This document shows, piece after piece, positions 55,649 through 64,000 of a stretch of DNA of 64,000 bases (position 1 is the first letter of the stretch; each line of letters opens with the position of its first letter). A program made the translations under genes and the position numbers. The stretch lies in contig NZ_JAJUXG010000019.1 of the NCBI RefSeq assembly GCF_021390535.1, forward strand, positions 62,001-126,000, in the 5' to 3' direction. A model generated the notes under the pieces. The model ran no database searches. It saw only the letters and a list, made by a program, of their open reading frames with translations, and had not been told where the DNA came from. The DNA is from Dyadobacter sp. CY312. GTDB taxonomy: Bacteria; Bacteroidota; Bacteroidia; Cytophagales; Spirosomataceae.

Positions 55649-55769
55649 AATGGTAATGCTACTGATAAAATGATGGATGAGTTTTGGTGCGGAATTTAAA
55701 AAAATAAAACTGTGATTTATCTTACTTTTCGGAATCGGGTAGAATTATTTTTACTAATGGGCAAATAAA

Positions 55770-55789
55770 AAGGGAGCCGAAGCTCCCTT
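55770..55789 (-). terminator. UUCG-loop terminator of the 55813-56409 gene
   Basis: On the minus strand GGGAGC, loop TTCG, GCTCCC, then TTTTTATTT. It begins 24 bp past the stop codon. Confidence 0.88.
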
Positions 55790-55812
55790 GCACAAATAAT
55801 GCTGTTTGAAAT

Positions 55813-56409
55813 CTATTTCAGTTCTCTAAGCTTTTCAAGATCCAGGTCGGCCAATACACTTTTAAGTTGCTCCATGCTTACATTGTTTCCACTCACGTTG
55901 ACAACGTAACGGTCGGCAACCAGCACATTCAGTTCCCCCGACTTATCCTGACTGCTGTACTTTTCATACGCTTTGTAACTTTCCAGAGTGGTCGTTTTTT
56001 CGTACCCGTTTGGCGTTTCTTTATCTATGTCCGCCATGGTCCAGGCAGCAAGTGCCATTGTTGCCACTCCTGCAATTCCACCCGTATCCAATATTTCGAG
56101 TTTTAGAGATGCGTCTCCGTCTCCCTTATAACTGGCTTCTGATCGTGAGATGGTAAAACCCATTGCACCTTCTTTTTCACCTGAAGCTTCCGTTCTTTTG
56201 AAACCAGCTATTGCTTCGGGAAGCAATTCCTTTAATTTTCTGAAATCAACAGGATCAACCGGTTCACGGGTTTGCATTTCCTTTGCTTTGTCGGCAAGCT
56301 GCTGCAAGGCTTCCATACCGCTCTTGGGTTCTTCCTGTTTCTCTTCTTTTTTACCACAACCCACTAAGAAGGTCGTTATAGCCAACGCTAAAATTAAACT
56401 TTTTTTCAT
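55813..56409 (-). CDS. Lipoprotein of unknown function, common in Bacteroidota
   Basis: A 198-residue lipoprotein (TFLVGCGKKEE). A Lys/Glu-rich linker and a helix (GMEALQQLADKAKEMQTREP) precede a beta-rich domain: KELLPEAIAGFKRTEASGEKEGAMGFTISRSEASYKGDGDASLKLEILDTGG, then ATMALAAWTMADIDKETPNGYEKT. I have seen this pattern in many Bacteroidota but know no function. It has its own UUCG terminator and stands alone before lgt. Confidence 0.75.
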   Translation of the reverse strand: MKKSLILALAITTFLVGCGKKEEKQEEPKSGMEALQQLADKAKEMQTREPVDPVDFRKLKELLPEAIAGFKRTEASGEKEGAMGFTISRSEASYKGDGDASLKLEILDTGGIAGVATMALAAWTMADIDKETPNGYEKTTTLESYKAYEKYSSQDKSGELNVLVADRYVVNVSGNNVSMEQLKSVLADLDLEKLRELK

Positions 56410-56502
56410 TTGAGGTTTAATTTAAAATTTTAGAGATACAGCAAGTTAGCACAAACCAACAGCGAAATTTCATTCAAATGATTATTCGGTTGACTTGGCT
56501 GC

Positions 56503-57333
56503 CTAAACGGATTTTTGAATGGGGTTTTGGCGCGACTGCCAGATGAAATAAAAGCCCAACAGAACTGCCGGAATGCTCAATAATTGTCCCATATTAAGGG
56601 TATAATCAGCTTCGAAAGCTTCCTGATTTTCTTTTACAAATTCGTATAGGAAGCGGAGTGTAAACACCCAAACAAAAAATATCCCAACCAATAATCCGCG
56701 CGGGGTGTTCTCTTTGAATTTATTCCAAAGTCCCAGTAAAATAAAGAACAGCACAAGACAGGAAATGGATTCGTAAAGCTGGGCAGGATGGCGGGGATTC
56801 TGAGAAAACTCTGTGTTTTGCATAAAAATAAAGCCCCACGGAACTTCGGTTAGTTTACCTACAATTTCGTGGTTCATCAAATTTCCGAAACGGATAAAAC
56901 AGCCTGTGAGGGCTACGACTATAACAATTCTGTCGGCAACCCATAAAAAACTCTGTCCCGTAGATTTCCTGGATCTTGAATATAGCAACAATCCGGTAAT
57001 GATCCCGATGATGGCGCCGTGGCTTGCCAGACCAGCATACGGTGGTAAAATCACTTCCAAAGGATTTTTGAACAATACGTCTGGCTGATAAAAAAGAAAA
57101 TGACCAATACGTGCTCCCAAAACCGTCGATATCACCATATACAAGGTCAGTGCATCAATATCTTCGAGTGGTTTTTTCTCTTTTTTGAAAACATGTATCA
57201 TAACCTGCTGGCCGATGAGGAAGCCTGCTGCAAAAAGAAGCCCATACCAGCGTACGGGGAAAGGGCCGAGACCGGCAAATTCTGGTATTGTGAAAATTTC
57301 GGGATTCACATTCCAAAGTATGTAGGAAATCAT
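56503..57333 (-). CDS. lgt: Prolipoprotein diacylglyceryl transferase
   Basis: Attaches diacylglycerol to the lipobox Cys of prolipoproteins; the many lipoproteins in this window depend on it. It is a 276-residue inner-membrane protein with about seven spans. Motifs are PVRWYGLLFAAGFLIG near residues 26-41, ASHGAIIGIITGLLLYSR (His-Gly active region), and the signature RFGNLMNHEIVG with an Arg/Asn/Glu set. It ends in a short basic tail. It is a single gene on the minus strand, divergent from yidD. Confidence 0.95.
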   Translation of the reverse strand: MISYILWNVNPEIFTIPEFAGLGPFPVRWYGLLFAAGFLIGQQVMIHVFKKEKKPLEDIDALTLYMVISTVLGARIGHFLFYQPDVLFKNPLEVILPPYAGLASHGAIIGIITGLLLYSRSRKSTGQSFLWVADRIVIVVALTGCFIRFGNLMNHEIVGKLTEVPWGFIFMQNTEFSQNPRHPAQLYESISCLVLFFILLGLWNKFKENTPRGLLVGIFFVWVFTLRFLYEFVKENQEAFEADYTLNMGQLLSIPAVLLGFYFIWQSRQNPIQKSV

Positions 57334-57529
57334 TTGTCTATGATGTTAATTGGCAAAAGGCGGTATGTAAGATTTATTCAATACACAAAGATGAATGAAA
57401 ATTTAGTCCTTGTCCTATTCAGCTGTGTTATATTGGTGAAAATTATGCGGGGAACGATAATGAATTGATTTTCCTTGTACTAAACAGAGGTCATTTTGCT
57501 CTCGATTTCATGATACTACAAGAAAAAAA

Positions 57530-57739
57530 ATGAAATTTTTACTCATCGGACTGGTTCGGATATATCAGGGTGTGCTATCGCCTTACCTGCCCAATTCGTG
57601 CCGTTATACACCAACCTGTTCACAGTATATGATTCAGGCTGTTCAGAAACACGGATTTTTCAAAGGCGGCTGGATGGGAATGAAACGTGTTGGTCGTTGC
57701 CATCCCTGGGGAGGTCACGGCCACGATCCGGTTCCTTAG
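57530..57739 (+). CDS. yidD: Membrane protein insertion efficiency factor YidD
   Basis: A 69-residue amphipathic peripheral membrane protein that assists YidC-dependent insertion. The conserved core is [39 protein letters not shown], with the Cys residues of [11 protein letters not shown], and the tail [15 protein letters not shown] is the usual one. Its stop codon overlaps the stop of the convergent moxR gene by four bases. No rnpA or yidC lies beside it here. Confidence 0.95.
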   Translation: MKFLLIGLVRIYQGVLSPYLPNSCRYTPTCSQYMIQAVQKHGFFKGGWMGMKRVGRCHPWGGHGHDPVP

Positions 57740-58689
57740 CCAATCGCTACTTTTCTGAGTATCGAATCAATAATTGATGTTGTCCGTACATTGTCTGCCT
57801 CGGCTTCGTAATTGAGCAAAATCCTGTGGTTCATAATGTCAGGTGCCAGTTCTTTAATATCTTCGGGCAACACATAATCCCTGCCTTCCAGATATGCCAA
57901 AGCTTTGGCTGCACGGTTGAGATAAATGGTGGCACGGGGTGAAACGCCAAACTGAATGTATCTCGCTTCGTCTCTCAAACCGTAATCGAGCGGTCTGCGC
58001 GTTGCAAATACCAGTTCGATGATGTAACGTTCCAGGGTATCAGAAATATTGACATTGTTGACATTGTTACGAATCGCAAAAATATCCTCTTTGTTCAGGA
58101 TCGGCTTTATTTTGTAATCGTAGTTAATATCCGACATCCTGCGCATTACCTCCAATTCTTCCTGTTTGTCGAGATAATCAACATACACTTTCATCATGAA
58201 CCGGTCAATCTGCGCTTCGGGTAGCGGATATGTTCCTTCCTGTTCAACCGGGTTTTGGGTTGCAAGAACGATAAACGGACGGTCGAGCAGGTATGTTTCG
58301 TCCCCTATGGTTACCTGTTTTTCCTGCATAGCTTCCAGCAGGGCAGATTGTACTTTGGCAGGAGAGCGGTTCACTTCATCGGCCAGAATGATGTTGGAAA
58401 AGATCGGTCCTTTTTTTACTTCATAATCCCCGATCTTCGGCTTGTAGATCATCGTTCCGATCAAATCGGCGGGCAAAAGATCCGGTGTGAACTGGATTCT
58501 TTTGAAATCCAGATGAAGAACTCTTGCCATGGAGTTGATCGTCAGCGTTTTCGCCAGACCTGGAACTCCTTCCAGCAGAATATGTCCGCCAGTGAAGAGG
58601 CCTATCAAAAGACGGTTCAGTAGTTTGTCTTGCCCAACAACTACTTTCCCCAGTTCATTGAGTACATCCTTTATTTTCTCTAAATACAT
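57736..58689 (-). CDS. MoxR-family AAA+ ATPase
   Basis: A 317-residue ATPase thought to act as a chaperone or metal-insertion helper. Walker A is GVPGLAKT (about residues 40-47), Walker B is [28 protein letters not shown], and sensor and arginine-finger regions follow ([26 protein letters not shown]). The usual DUF58 partner is not next to it in this window. It overlaps yidD tail to tail. Start taken at the first Met, which gives the standard N-terminus. Cytoplasmic. Confidence 0.93.
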   Translation of the reverse strand: MYLEKIKDVLNELGKVVVGQDKLLNRLLIGLFTGGHILLEGVPGLAKTLTINSMARVLHLDFKRIQFTPDLLPADLIGTMIYKPKIGDYEVKKGPIFSNIILADEVNRSPAKVQSALLEAMQEKQVTIGDETYLLDRPFIVLATQNPVEQEGTYPLPEAQIDRFMMKVYVDYLDKQEELEVMRRMSDINYDYKIKPILNKEDIFAIRNNVNNVNISDTLERYIIELVFATRRPLDYGLRDEARYIQFGVSPRATIYLNRAAKALAYLEGRDYVLPEDIKELAPDIMNHRILLNYEAEADNVRTTSIIDSILRKVAIG

Positions 58690-58743
58690 TGTGTTCCGTT
58701 TAAAGCAGCAAGGGTTGATTTCAATCTTGTGCTTGCTTCAATC

Positions 58744-59607
58744 CTAATTATCCCAAATGGCACGAACAAACCTGTCCTTACCATGAATATCACGCAGAAT
58801 CTCTACGTTTTTATAGGCTCTTTCTTCAAAAACTGTTTTGGTTTCAGCTCCAAAATGCTCGTTGATTTCCACGTAACATTTACCGCCTTCTTTCAGGTGA
58901 TGTTTCCCGAAATCTGCAATGGCTTTGTAAAACAGGAGCGGATCGCTGTCTTCAACAAACAGGGCTTCGTGCGGCTCAAAACGCAAAACATTCGGACGCA
59001 TGTGTTCAGCCTCCGAATAGGTGACATACGGCGGATTACTTACCAGACAGTCAAACTTGATGACGTCTCCCGGCAACGGGAAAGTGACGTTTAGCATATC
59101 CTGTTTGGCGAAATGTACATCTGCAATTAGCTGACGCGCATTCTCACGTGCTACTTCAAGGGCTTCGTCGGAAACGTCCCAGGCATGAACACTTACATGT
59201 GGCAGGAATCGTGCTAAAACAATAGCAATACATCCGCTACCGGTTCCGATGTCAAGAATGGATATGTTTTTATCTGGTTCAGCGTAGTCGCGGGTAACCA
59301 TGCGTACGAGTTCTTCCGTTTCCGGACGAGGAATCAATACTGATGATGAAACGCGGAATTCGAGACCGCAAAACTCGGTGGAACCGATGATATGTTGAAC
59401 AGGCTCATTATTATTGAGACGGGAAATAATAGAAAGCCAGTCGGGCTGAGCGGAATTTTCAGGAACCGGTCTGTCTACCAGAACATCTATGTTCCGCAAG
59501 CGCATATAATGTTCCAGCAACATGAATGTAATTGCCTGCGCTTCTTTCTCGGGATATACTTTTATGCCACTTACAATATTCTGATATAGCTGACGTGCCG
59601 AAGTCAT
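58744..59607 (-). CDS. prmC: Peptide chain release factor N5-glutamine methyltransferase
   Basis: Methylates the Gln of the GGQ motif in release factors using S-adenosylmethionine. It is 287 residues, the family length. Motif I is ILDIGTGSGCIAIVLA (about residues 117-132) and the catalytic motif is VSNPPYVTYSEAEHM with NPPY. The N-terminal helical domain (about 1-90) contacts the release factor. It is divergent from ribD with 92 bp between start codons. Cytoplasmic, housekeeping. Confidence 0.95.
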   Translation of the reverse strand: MTSARQLYQNIVSGIKVYPEKEAQAITFMLLEHYMRLRNIDVLVDRPVPENSAQPDWLSIISRLNNNEPVQHIIGSTEFCGLEFRVSSSVLIPRPETEELVRMVTRDYAEPDKNISILDIGTGSGCIAIVLARFLPHVSVHAWDVSDEALEVARENARQLIADVHFAKQDMLNVTFPLPGDVIKFDCLVSNPPYVTYSEAEHMRPNVLRFEPHEALFVEDSDPLLFYKAIADFGKHHLKEGGKCYVEINEHFGAETKTVFEERAYKNVEILRDIHGKDRFVRAIWDN

Positions 59608-59699
59608 TTTTTATGAGTTTTTATTCCAATGTCGGAAAGTTAACAAATTATAAGAACTCCCGAAACTTGAGTTTCGTATCGGCTTCGTATTTTTACTAC

Positions 59700-60767
59700 A
59701 TGAAGAGAGATATTCAATGGATGCAGCGGGCTTTGCAACTGGCAGAATATGGCCGGGGCAGTGTGAGCCCTAACCCTATGGTGGGATGTGTAATTGTACA
59801 TAACGACATGATTATTGGCGAAGGCTGGCACCGTCAATACGGCGGTCCGCATGCGGAAGTGAGGGCAATTGAAGATGTTGAACGAAGGGGAAATGCTGCT
59901 TTGCTGTCTGAGGCGACGGTATACGTTACGCTTGAACCCTGCTCGCATACAGGCAAAACACCACCATGTGCGGATTTACTGATTCGTAAAAATGTGAAGC
60001 GGGTTGTGATCTGCAATACGGATCCTAATCCGTTGGTGGCAGGAAGTGGTATTCAAAAATTGAAAGGAGCGGGAATAGAGGTTTGCCAGGATGTGCTTTC
60101 GCAAGCAGGACTGGAACTGAATAAGCGTTTTTTCCTGGCCCTGAATAAAAATCGTCCATACGTTATATTGAAGTGGGCAGAAACTGCTGACGGTTTTTTG
60201 GGACATACCAATGGAGCTCCGGTGGCCATTAGTGGAGAATTCTCGAACCTGCGTGTTCATAAATGGCGCAGTGAGGAAGATGCAATTCTGGTTGGCTTTA
60301 ATACAGCGCTTGTGGATAACCCACGGCTGAATGTGCGTAAGTGGGAAGGGCGGGATCCGGTGCGGATTGTATTGGACAGAAACAGGATTTTACCCGAAAC
60401 ACTTCACTTTTTTGATCAAACACAACCTACCATTGTTGCCAACTACAAAGACGAAACCGAGTTGCCATCGTTTCCTCAGCGATATGAAGAAACTTTTGAA
60501 ACCGCATTGGTAAAACTCATACCGGGAAAGGATGAAATTGAACAGCTGCTTGGTGAGCTGGTGAAACGGAAGGTGTATTCAGTGTTTGTAGAAGGCGGGC
60601 CTGCTGTAATTAATTCTTTTTTGAAAAGTGGATTTTGGGACGAAATACGCCGTTGCCAGAGTAATAAGGTTCTGAAAGAGGGAATTATGGCTCCTGCACC
60701 CCGTGGAATATTAATGGGCTCCGAAAAGGTGCAGGATGATCTTTGGACGTACTACAAAAAGAGCTAA
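59700..60767 (+). CDS. ribD: Bifunctional riboflavin deaminase/reductase
   Basis: Deaminates and then reduces the pyrimidine precursor in riboflavin synthesis. The start is set at the Met of MKRDIQWMQRAL (59700), since the long upstream frame overlaps prmC and does not look coding. The deaminase domain (about 1-145) has the zinc motifs HAEVRAIE and PCSHTGKTPPCADLLI; the reductase domain (about 150-355) has VILKWAETADGF and VFVEGGPAVINSF. At 355 residues it has the normal length. The stop overlaps the convergent aroE stop. Confidence 0.95.
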   Translation: MKRDIQWMQRALQLAEYGRGSVSPNPMVGCVIVHNDMIIGEGWHRQYGGPHAEVRAIEDVERRGNAALLSEATVYVTLEPCSHTGKTPPCADLLIRKNVKRVVICNTDPNPLVAGSGIQKLKGAGIEVCQDVLSQAGLELNKRFFLALNKNRPYVILKWAETADGFLGHTNGAPVAISGEFSNLRVHKWRSEEDAILVGFNTALVDNPRLNVRKWEGRDPVRIVLDRNRILPETLHFFDQTQPTIVANYKDETELPSFPQRYEETFETALVKLIPGKDEIEQLLGELVKRKVYSVFVEGGPAVINSFLKSGFWDEIRRCQSNKVLKEGIMAPAPRGILMGSEKVQDDLWTYYKKS

Positions 60768-61534
60768 ACGCTCCACATGTCGTCTTCGCTCGTCCAGATA
60801 TCCCAGGCTTTTTCAGCCTGCAGTTCGAGCATTTTAAGACCGTTTTGCAAAGCAGCACCTCTTTCACCTCCATTTTTAAGGAAGGTTGTTTCTTCGGGAT
60901 TGTAAACCAGGTCGTACAAATAATGTTGTTTGCCGATGTACTGGAACGGAATCTCAGGGCATCCTTCTACATTGGGAAAGGTACCGAGCGGTGTAGTGTT
61001 GATGATCAGTCGGTGCGATTCCATCACCTCCTGTGTCAGATCTTCGTATTGTAGAGTATCATTACCGGCACTGCGGGACACCTGTTGGTATTCTATCTCC
61101 AAATCCTGCAAAGCTACCTGAACTGCCTTTGCCGCTCCTCCGTTGCCAAGGATCAACGCTTTGAAACCGTCACAAGTTTCTCCCCGGCGATCAAACCATT
61201 CCAAAAGTGACTGGCGAAATCCATAGTAGTCGGTATTGAAACCTTTGGTGCTTCCGTCAGCAAAGATCTTGATCGTGTTAACAGCTCCAATTCGCTCTGC
61301 AGATGAGTCATCCAGATCGTCCAGATAAGCCATTACTTCTTTTTTATGCGGAATTGTAACGTTCAGTCCGCGGAGATCCCCTTTTTTCAGAAGTTCCGGA
61401 AGTTCTTCCAGCGACTTCATTTCGTAAAGATCGTAGCTGCTTTCCTTGATTCCTTCCCGGTTAAATTTGTCAGTAAAATAGCGTTTGGAAAAAGAATGGG
61501 TGAGTGGAAACCCTATTAAGCCGTATAAATTCAT
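60764..61534 (-). CDS. aroE: Shikimate dehydrogenase
   Basis: Reduces 3-dehydroshikimate with NADPH in aromatic amino-acid synthesis. It is 256 residues, on the short side but complete. Substrate site: PLTHSFSKRYFTDKF near the N-terminus and NVTIPHKKEV (catalytic Lys), with Asp in GFNTDYYGF. The cofactor motif is LGNGGAAKAVQ. The N-terminus, MNLYGLIGFPL, is the expected one. Its stop overlaps ribD by four bases. The cruciform at 61710-61760 lies upstream, so read-through from the acyltransferase gene is unlikely. Confidence 0.95.
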   Translation of the reverse strand: MNLYGLIGFPLTHSFSKRYFTDKFNREGIKESSYDLYEMKSLEELPELLKKGDLRGLNVTIPHKKEVMAYLDDLDDSSAERIGAVNTIKIFADGSTKGFNTDYYGFRQSLLEWFDRRGETCDGFKALILGNGGAAKAVQVALQDLEIEYQQVSRSAGNDTLQYEDLTQEVMESHRLIINTTPLGTFPNVEGCPEIPFQYIGKQHYLYDLVYNPEETTFLKNGGERGAALQNGLKMLELQAEKAWDIWTSEDDMWSV

Positions 61535-61709
61535 ATTGTTGAAAATTCTGTTTCGATAACGTTACCGAAGAATGGGGAAGTTGAAAATCTGACGTAAATA
61601 AAGAGGATTCACCCCGATGACAAGATTTATTCCGGAGGCGAAGTTAGCTGACTTGTGATGGAATCGCAAAGTTTCGGCTAATCCGGATTTTGGAATCGGG
61701 GTTGAAATA

Positions 61710-61760
61710 GTTCGTAGTTTGCAACGCGACTGATCGCAGTACGCTTTGCAAACTACGAAC
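61710..61760. repeat. 51-bp near-perfect cruciform
   Basis: The gap 61535-61843 holds no convincing gene. The arms gttcgtagtttgcaa (61710-61724) and their exact complement (61746-61760) enclose a second stem, gcg-actg / cagt-a-cgc, closed by the loop atcg. Only one mismatch and one bulge interrupt it. There is no T run. It resembles a BIME-type REP or a single mobile palindrome. Confidence 0.85.
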
Positions 61761-61843
61761 CAATTATGGACCTTGATCGAAAATCGGGGCGAGAGTGTGA
61801 TAATCCTGTAACCCGAATGAATTTTAATGTATGGTTTCAAATG

Positions 61844-62896
61844 TTAAACTACATCAATAGCTTCATAGGGAGGTTTCTTGACACGCTTTTGCCATTTAAA
61901 ATTATCATTTGCCGATTCAGTGGTAGTATACTGAACGCGCTGCGCTAACTCTTTAAATGGTTTTTCAATGTATATATAGTAAATGTATGCTGCTGCAATT
62001 GAGATAATTAAAGCAGCTATCACCATTAGTTGGCGTAATGATTGTGTCTCCAAAAATCTTTGGGTAAGATTAATTACTCTAAGCCCTATTGGAAAGTGCA
62101 GGAGATACAGGGAAAAAGAGATATTTCCTAAAAATACCCCTATGGATGTACGTCGCATCGGAAGCAAAACAAATATACAGGTAACTACTACAACTACAAT
62201 TTCTTTGTATGTATACTGAAAAAGAAGTACAGTGAGTACAGCTCCTGATAAAATAAATGCTTCTAAAATGTTTAATTTATTGACAAGATATCTGTATAAT
62301 AGAATGCCGACTGTAAAGAAAATAGCAAAATTAAAAACAAAGTTTCTCGTGAATATAAGAGAGAGTGCATTGAAAATAATTAAACTGGCAACGCAGACCA
62401 GTAGGCGTTTATTACTGAATAATGGGAAGAGCAGTGCAATCAATATATAGTATTGAAATTCAATTGCTAAAGTCCAACAGACCGGATTCAACCAGTCTTT
62501 TCCCATAAATGCATTCAAATAACCTATATGATAGGATAATTGGAGATAATCAATGTCAAAGGGCTTTCCATTGTACACAGGGGATAAGGTAGTTGCGTAG
62601 TTCAAAGCAAGAGCCAGAAGAATTGAAATCAAAAACGGAGGCTCAATTCTTATAATTCTTTTCTTAAAAAAGATCCCGATTTTACTCAAGGTGTATTTCC
62701 CTTTTTCCATTGAATAGGGAATGACGAGACCCGAGATAATGAAAAAAATCTCTACTCCATAGTGTCCCCAACTAAAAATATTCTTAAAAATATCAGTGCT
62801 GGGAAGATAATCGAGCTTATCAGTGAAATGGAACAAACAAACCGAAATGGCGGCAAATCCTCTTAAATAATCTAAGGAGTAAAGGTGTTTATTCAT
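61844..62896 (-). CDS. Membrane acyltransferase, acyltransferase-3 family
   Basis: A 350-residue inner-membrane protein with about ten spans that transfers acyl groups, often O-acetyl, to cell-surface or exported sugars. The start, NKHLYSLDYLRGFAAISVCLFHF, contains the family LRGxAAxxVxxxH motif, and WGHYGVEIFFIISGLVIPYSM follows. The mid-part has NPVCWTLAIEFQYYILIALLFPLF. It is AT-richer than its neighbours and lies beside a decayed transposase, so recent gain is possible. It is not in an operon with other surface-glycan genes here. Confidence 0.92.
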   Translation of the reverse strand: MNKHLYSLDYLRGFAAISVCLFHFTDKLDYLPSTDIFKNIFSWGHYGVEIFFIISGLVIPYSMEKGKYTLSKIGIFFKKRIIRIEPPFLISILLALALNYATTLSPVYNGKPFDIDYLQLSYHIGYLNAFMGKDWLNPVCWTLAIEFQYYILIALLFPLFSNKRLLVCVASLIIFNALSLIFTRNFVFNFAIFFTVGILLYRYLVNKLNILEAFILSGAVLTVLLFQYTYKEIVVVVVTCIFVLLPMRRTSIGVFLGNISFSLYLLHFPIGLRVINLTQRFLETQSLRQLMVIAALIISIAAAYIYYIYIEKPFKELAQRVQYTTTESANDNFKWQKRVKKPPYEAIDVV

Positions 62897-62984
62897 AGTT
62901 TACTCAAATGTGGATAAATGTATTGCAAATTATGAAAACTATCTATTGCTTTAAAGCAAGAAATTTGATGTTGAAAAAATAGTA

Positions 62985-63595
62985 TTGAATTAGGCCCTTA
63001 CGGAATAATTAATTTGTAAGGATGCGGTGGTTTTGATACCATTCGTTTCATTAAATTCTCAAATATTCCCGCGCGGCGTCCGCTTTCTTCATTTTGTGAC
63101 GGTTGAACCTGTAGGGTATACTCATTAATATAAGCTTGCAAGTAATGCACTGAGTGGTGAACGCCTCTAAGCCAGAATTTAAACACGCGGAACGCCCGCC
63201 GCATAATACTTCGACACAATTGCGGGACGTTTTTGCCCTTTTTCTCGGATTTTTCACATGTTAGTTTCGCGAATTCTGACTCCAAGCCCTTGTATCCAGT
63301 CCAGCCGTCAGTACGCACCTGAGCGTACTTTCTGATATGCTCATCTATGAATTTTTTCAGGTTTTTCCGCTTCAGTCCGATTGCTCGCTGTTTTAATAAC
63401 ACGTACATACATCGAGACACCGGCATCGGCCGTCCGACTTTCCCTTCCTTTCAATAGTCAGAACCATAATCTTTTCGCTTCGGCGGTCCGATGAAACTCA
63501 AATAACGATAGTCTCTTGAATCTTTTTCTTGTATAACTTACTTATTTACAGTATAGTTAAGTATTTTTACATTCTCTATCAAGTACCTAATTCAA
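62985..63595 (-). pseudogene. Decayed IS1595 (ISXO2-like) transposase remnant
   Basis: Remnant of an IS1595-type DDE transposase; the readable frame 62998-63426 gives the C-terminal half, with VRTDGWTGYKGLE (second acid) and the tail GIFENLMKRMVSKPPHPYK. The N-terminus is missing: the same frame continues upstream only to a stop at about 63451. A local frame jump near 63110 turns YRFNRHKMKK (readable in the next frame) into LQVQPSQNEE, and the frame is restored at a 17-base G/C-rich stretch. A 10-bp inverted pair, ttgaattagg (62985-62994) and cctaattcaa (63586-63595), may mark its ends, giving a 611-bp relic. The transposase call is strong; the borders are tentative. Confidence 0.75.
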
Positions 63596-63671
63596 AATAT
63601 TATTAAACGGAAGTGAAATTTGCATCGTTAAGTATTTTCTTTACTTCGTATCAGCAAAATAAAAAATTTTA

Positions 63672-64000
63672 ATGAATAAACTCCAACAACATATTAATGT
63701 TTCAGAGGAGTTAAGACATCGTTTAAACCAAATAGTTACAAAGTGTAAAATTAAAGCGCTTATAGAACTGTTGGCTCCCGCACAGGAGCAAAAAGAGTTG
63801 ATATTCCTGGTCAGTGGAATCATTCGAAACTATTATAAGGAAGATTTGAGAGAGTGGACCAGCCGTTTTTCCGAAGCGGGGGATTTTGTGTTATCCATTG
63901 ATAATTTCTTGTTCAATTTGCCCTGTAATGAATTTATTGAAACATGCGCAAAGGCAGAGATAATTAGGTTTTCGAAGAAGGATTATACAAATTTATTTTT
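63672..64000 (+). CDS. Crp/Fnr-family regulator, cNMP-binding N-terminus (partial)
   Basis: An open frame that runs off the right edge, so only the first 109 residues are present. It starts at ATG 63672 (MNKLQQHINVSEELR). The segment QKELIFLVSGIIRNYYKED, then SRFSEAGDFVLSIDNFLFNLPCNEFIETCAKAEIIRFSKKDY, is the cyclic-nucleotide-binding-type beta roll of Bacteroidota Crp/Fnr proteins. The C-terminal helix-turn-helix lies outside. It starts 77 bp past the possible end of the IS relic. Effector and targets unknown. Confidence 0.75.
   Translation, partial: MNKLQQHINVSEELRHRLNQIVTKCKIKALIELLAPAQEQKELIFLVSGIIRNYYKEDLREWTSRFSEAGDFVLSIDNFLFNLPCNEFIETCAKAEIIRFSKKDYTNLF

Noticed and set aside
57100-57468. 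122-codon open frame on the plus strand
   Set aside because: Antisense to the start of lgt and the gap behind it; no motif.
61562-61840. 92-codon open frame on the minus strand
   Set aside because: It spans the cruciform and has no family resemblance; the cruciform explains the sequence better.
63641-63823. 60-codon open frame on the minus strand
   Set aside because: Opposite the partial Crp/Fnr reading frame, which has a convincing family pattern.

Overview
The window looks like a chromosomal segment of a member of the Bacteroidota, most likely a Cytophagales/Spirosomaceae-type soil or plant-associated bacterium (Dyadobacter-like; the genus is a guess from gene content). Supporting signs are a SusC/SusD pair with a DUF3823 lipoprotein, a T9SS C-terminal sorting domain, many lipoproteins, TAnnTTTG-type promoter elements, and a gene order rich in ThuA, Gfo/Idh and xylose-isomerase-like sugar genes. 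There is no phage, plasmid, CRISPR, rRNA or tRNA signal that I can see.

Left part (1-16.4 kb, almost all minus strand). A polysaccharide utilisation locus runs susC, susD, DUF3823, GH43 arabinanase, then an AraC regulator, a fused 5-oxoprolinase/hydantoinase, a divergent Nramp-like transporter, a GH30 glycosidase and an Xaa-Pro aminopeptidase. Together these read as a system for arabinan or arabinogalactan side chains, possibly on proline-rich glycoprotein; that last step is inference. Next come a 1247-residue ThuA/propeller/HEAT/cupredoxin lipoprotein, an IS200-like RAYT transposase with its own REP hairpins, and a Gfo/Idh oxidoreductase (16.6-22.3 kb).

Middle part (22.5-41.3 kb). Mostly single genes: a GNAT acetyltransferase, a large secreted M4 metalloprotease, a GH125 mannosidase, orphan lipoproteins, an iron-uptake pair (TonB receptor plus PepSY membrane protein) with a good promoter and putative iron box, a xylose isomerase-like protein, a second AraC regulator, and a DUF1016 nuclease-like gene.

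Hexuronate and sugar region (41.4-54 kb). A minus-strand operon uxuA, SDR, ThuA, Gfo/Idh is divergent from a LacI-family gene. Two copies of one 12-bp operator palindrome lie between them. Convergent to lacI is a second operon: a PfkB-kinase/HAD-phosphatase fusion, a BNR protein, a propeller plus six-hairpin-like lipoprotein, and a DUF3748 protein.

Right part (54.5-64 kb). An orphan ECF sigma factor is followed by core genes (lgt, yidD, moxR, prmC, ribD, aroE), an acyltransferase, a decayed IS1595-type transposase, and the 5' part of a Crp/Fnr regulator that runs off the window. Several unannotated repeat families stand out: tandem 120-130 bp imperfect palindromes at 4.5-4.8 kb with a relative at 30.2 kb, REP hairpins next to the RAYT, paired hairpins at 42.94 kb, and a 51-bp near-perfect cruciform at 61.71 kb.
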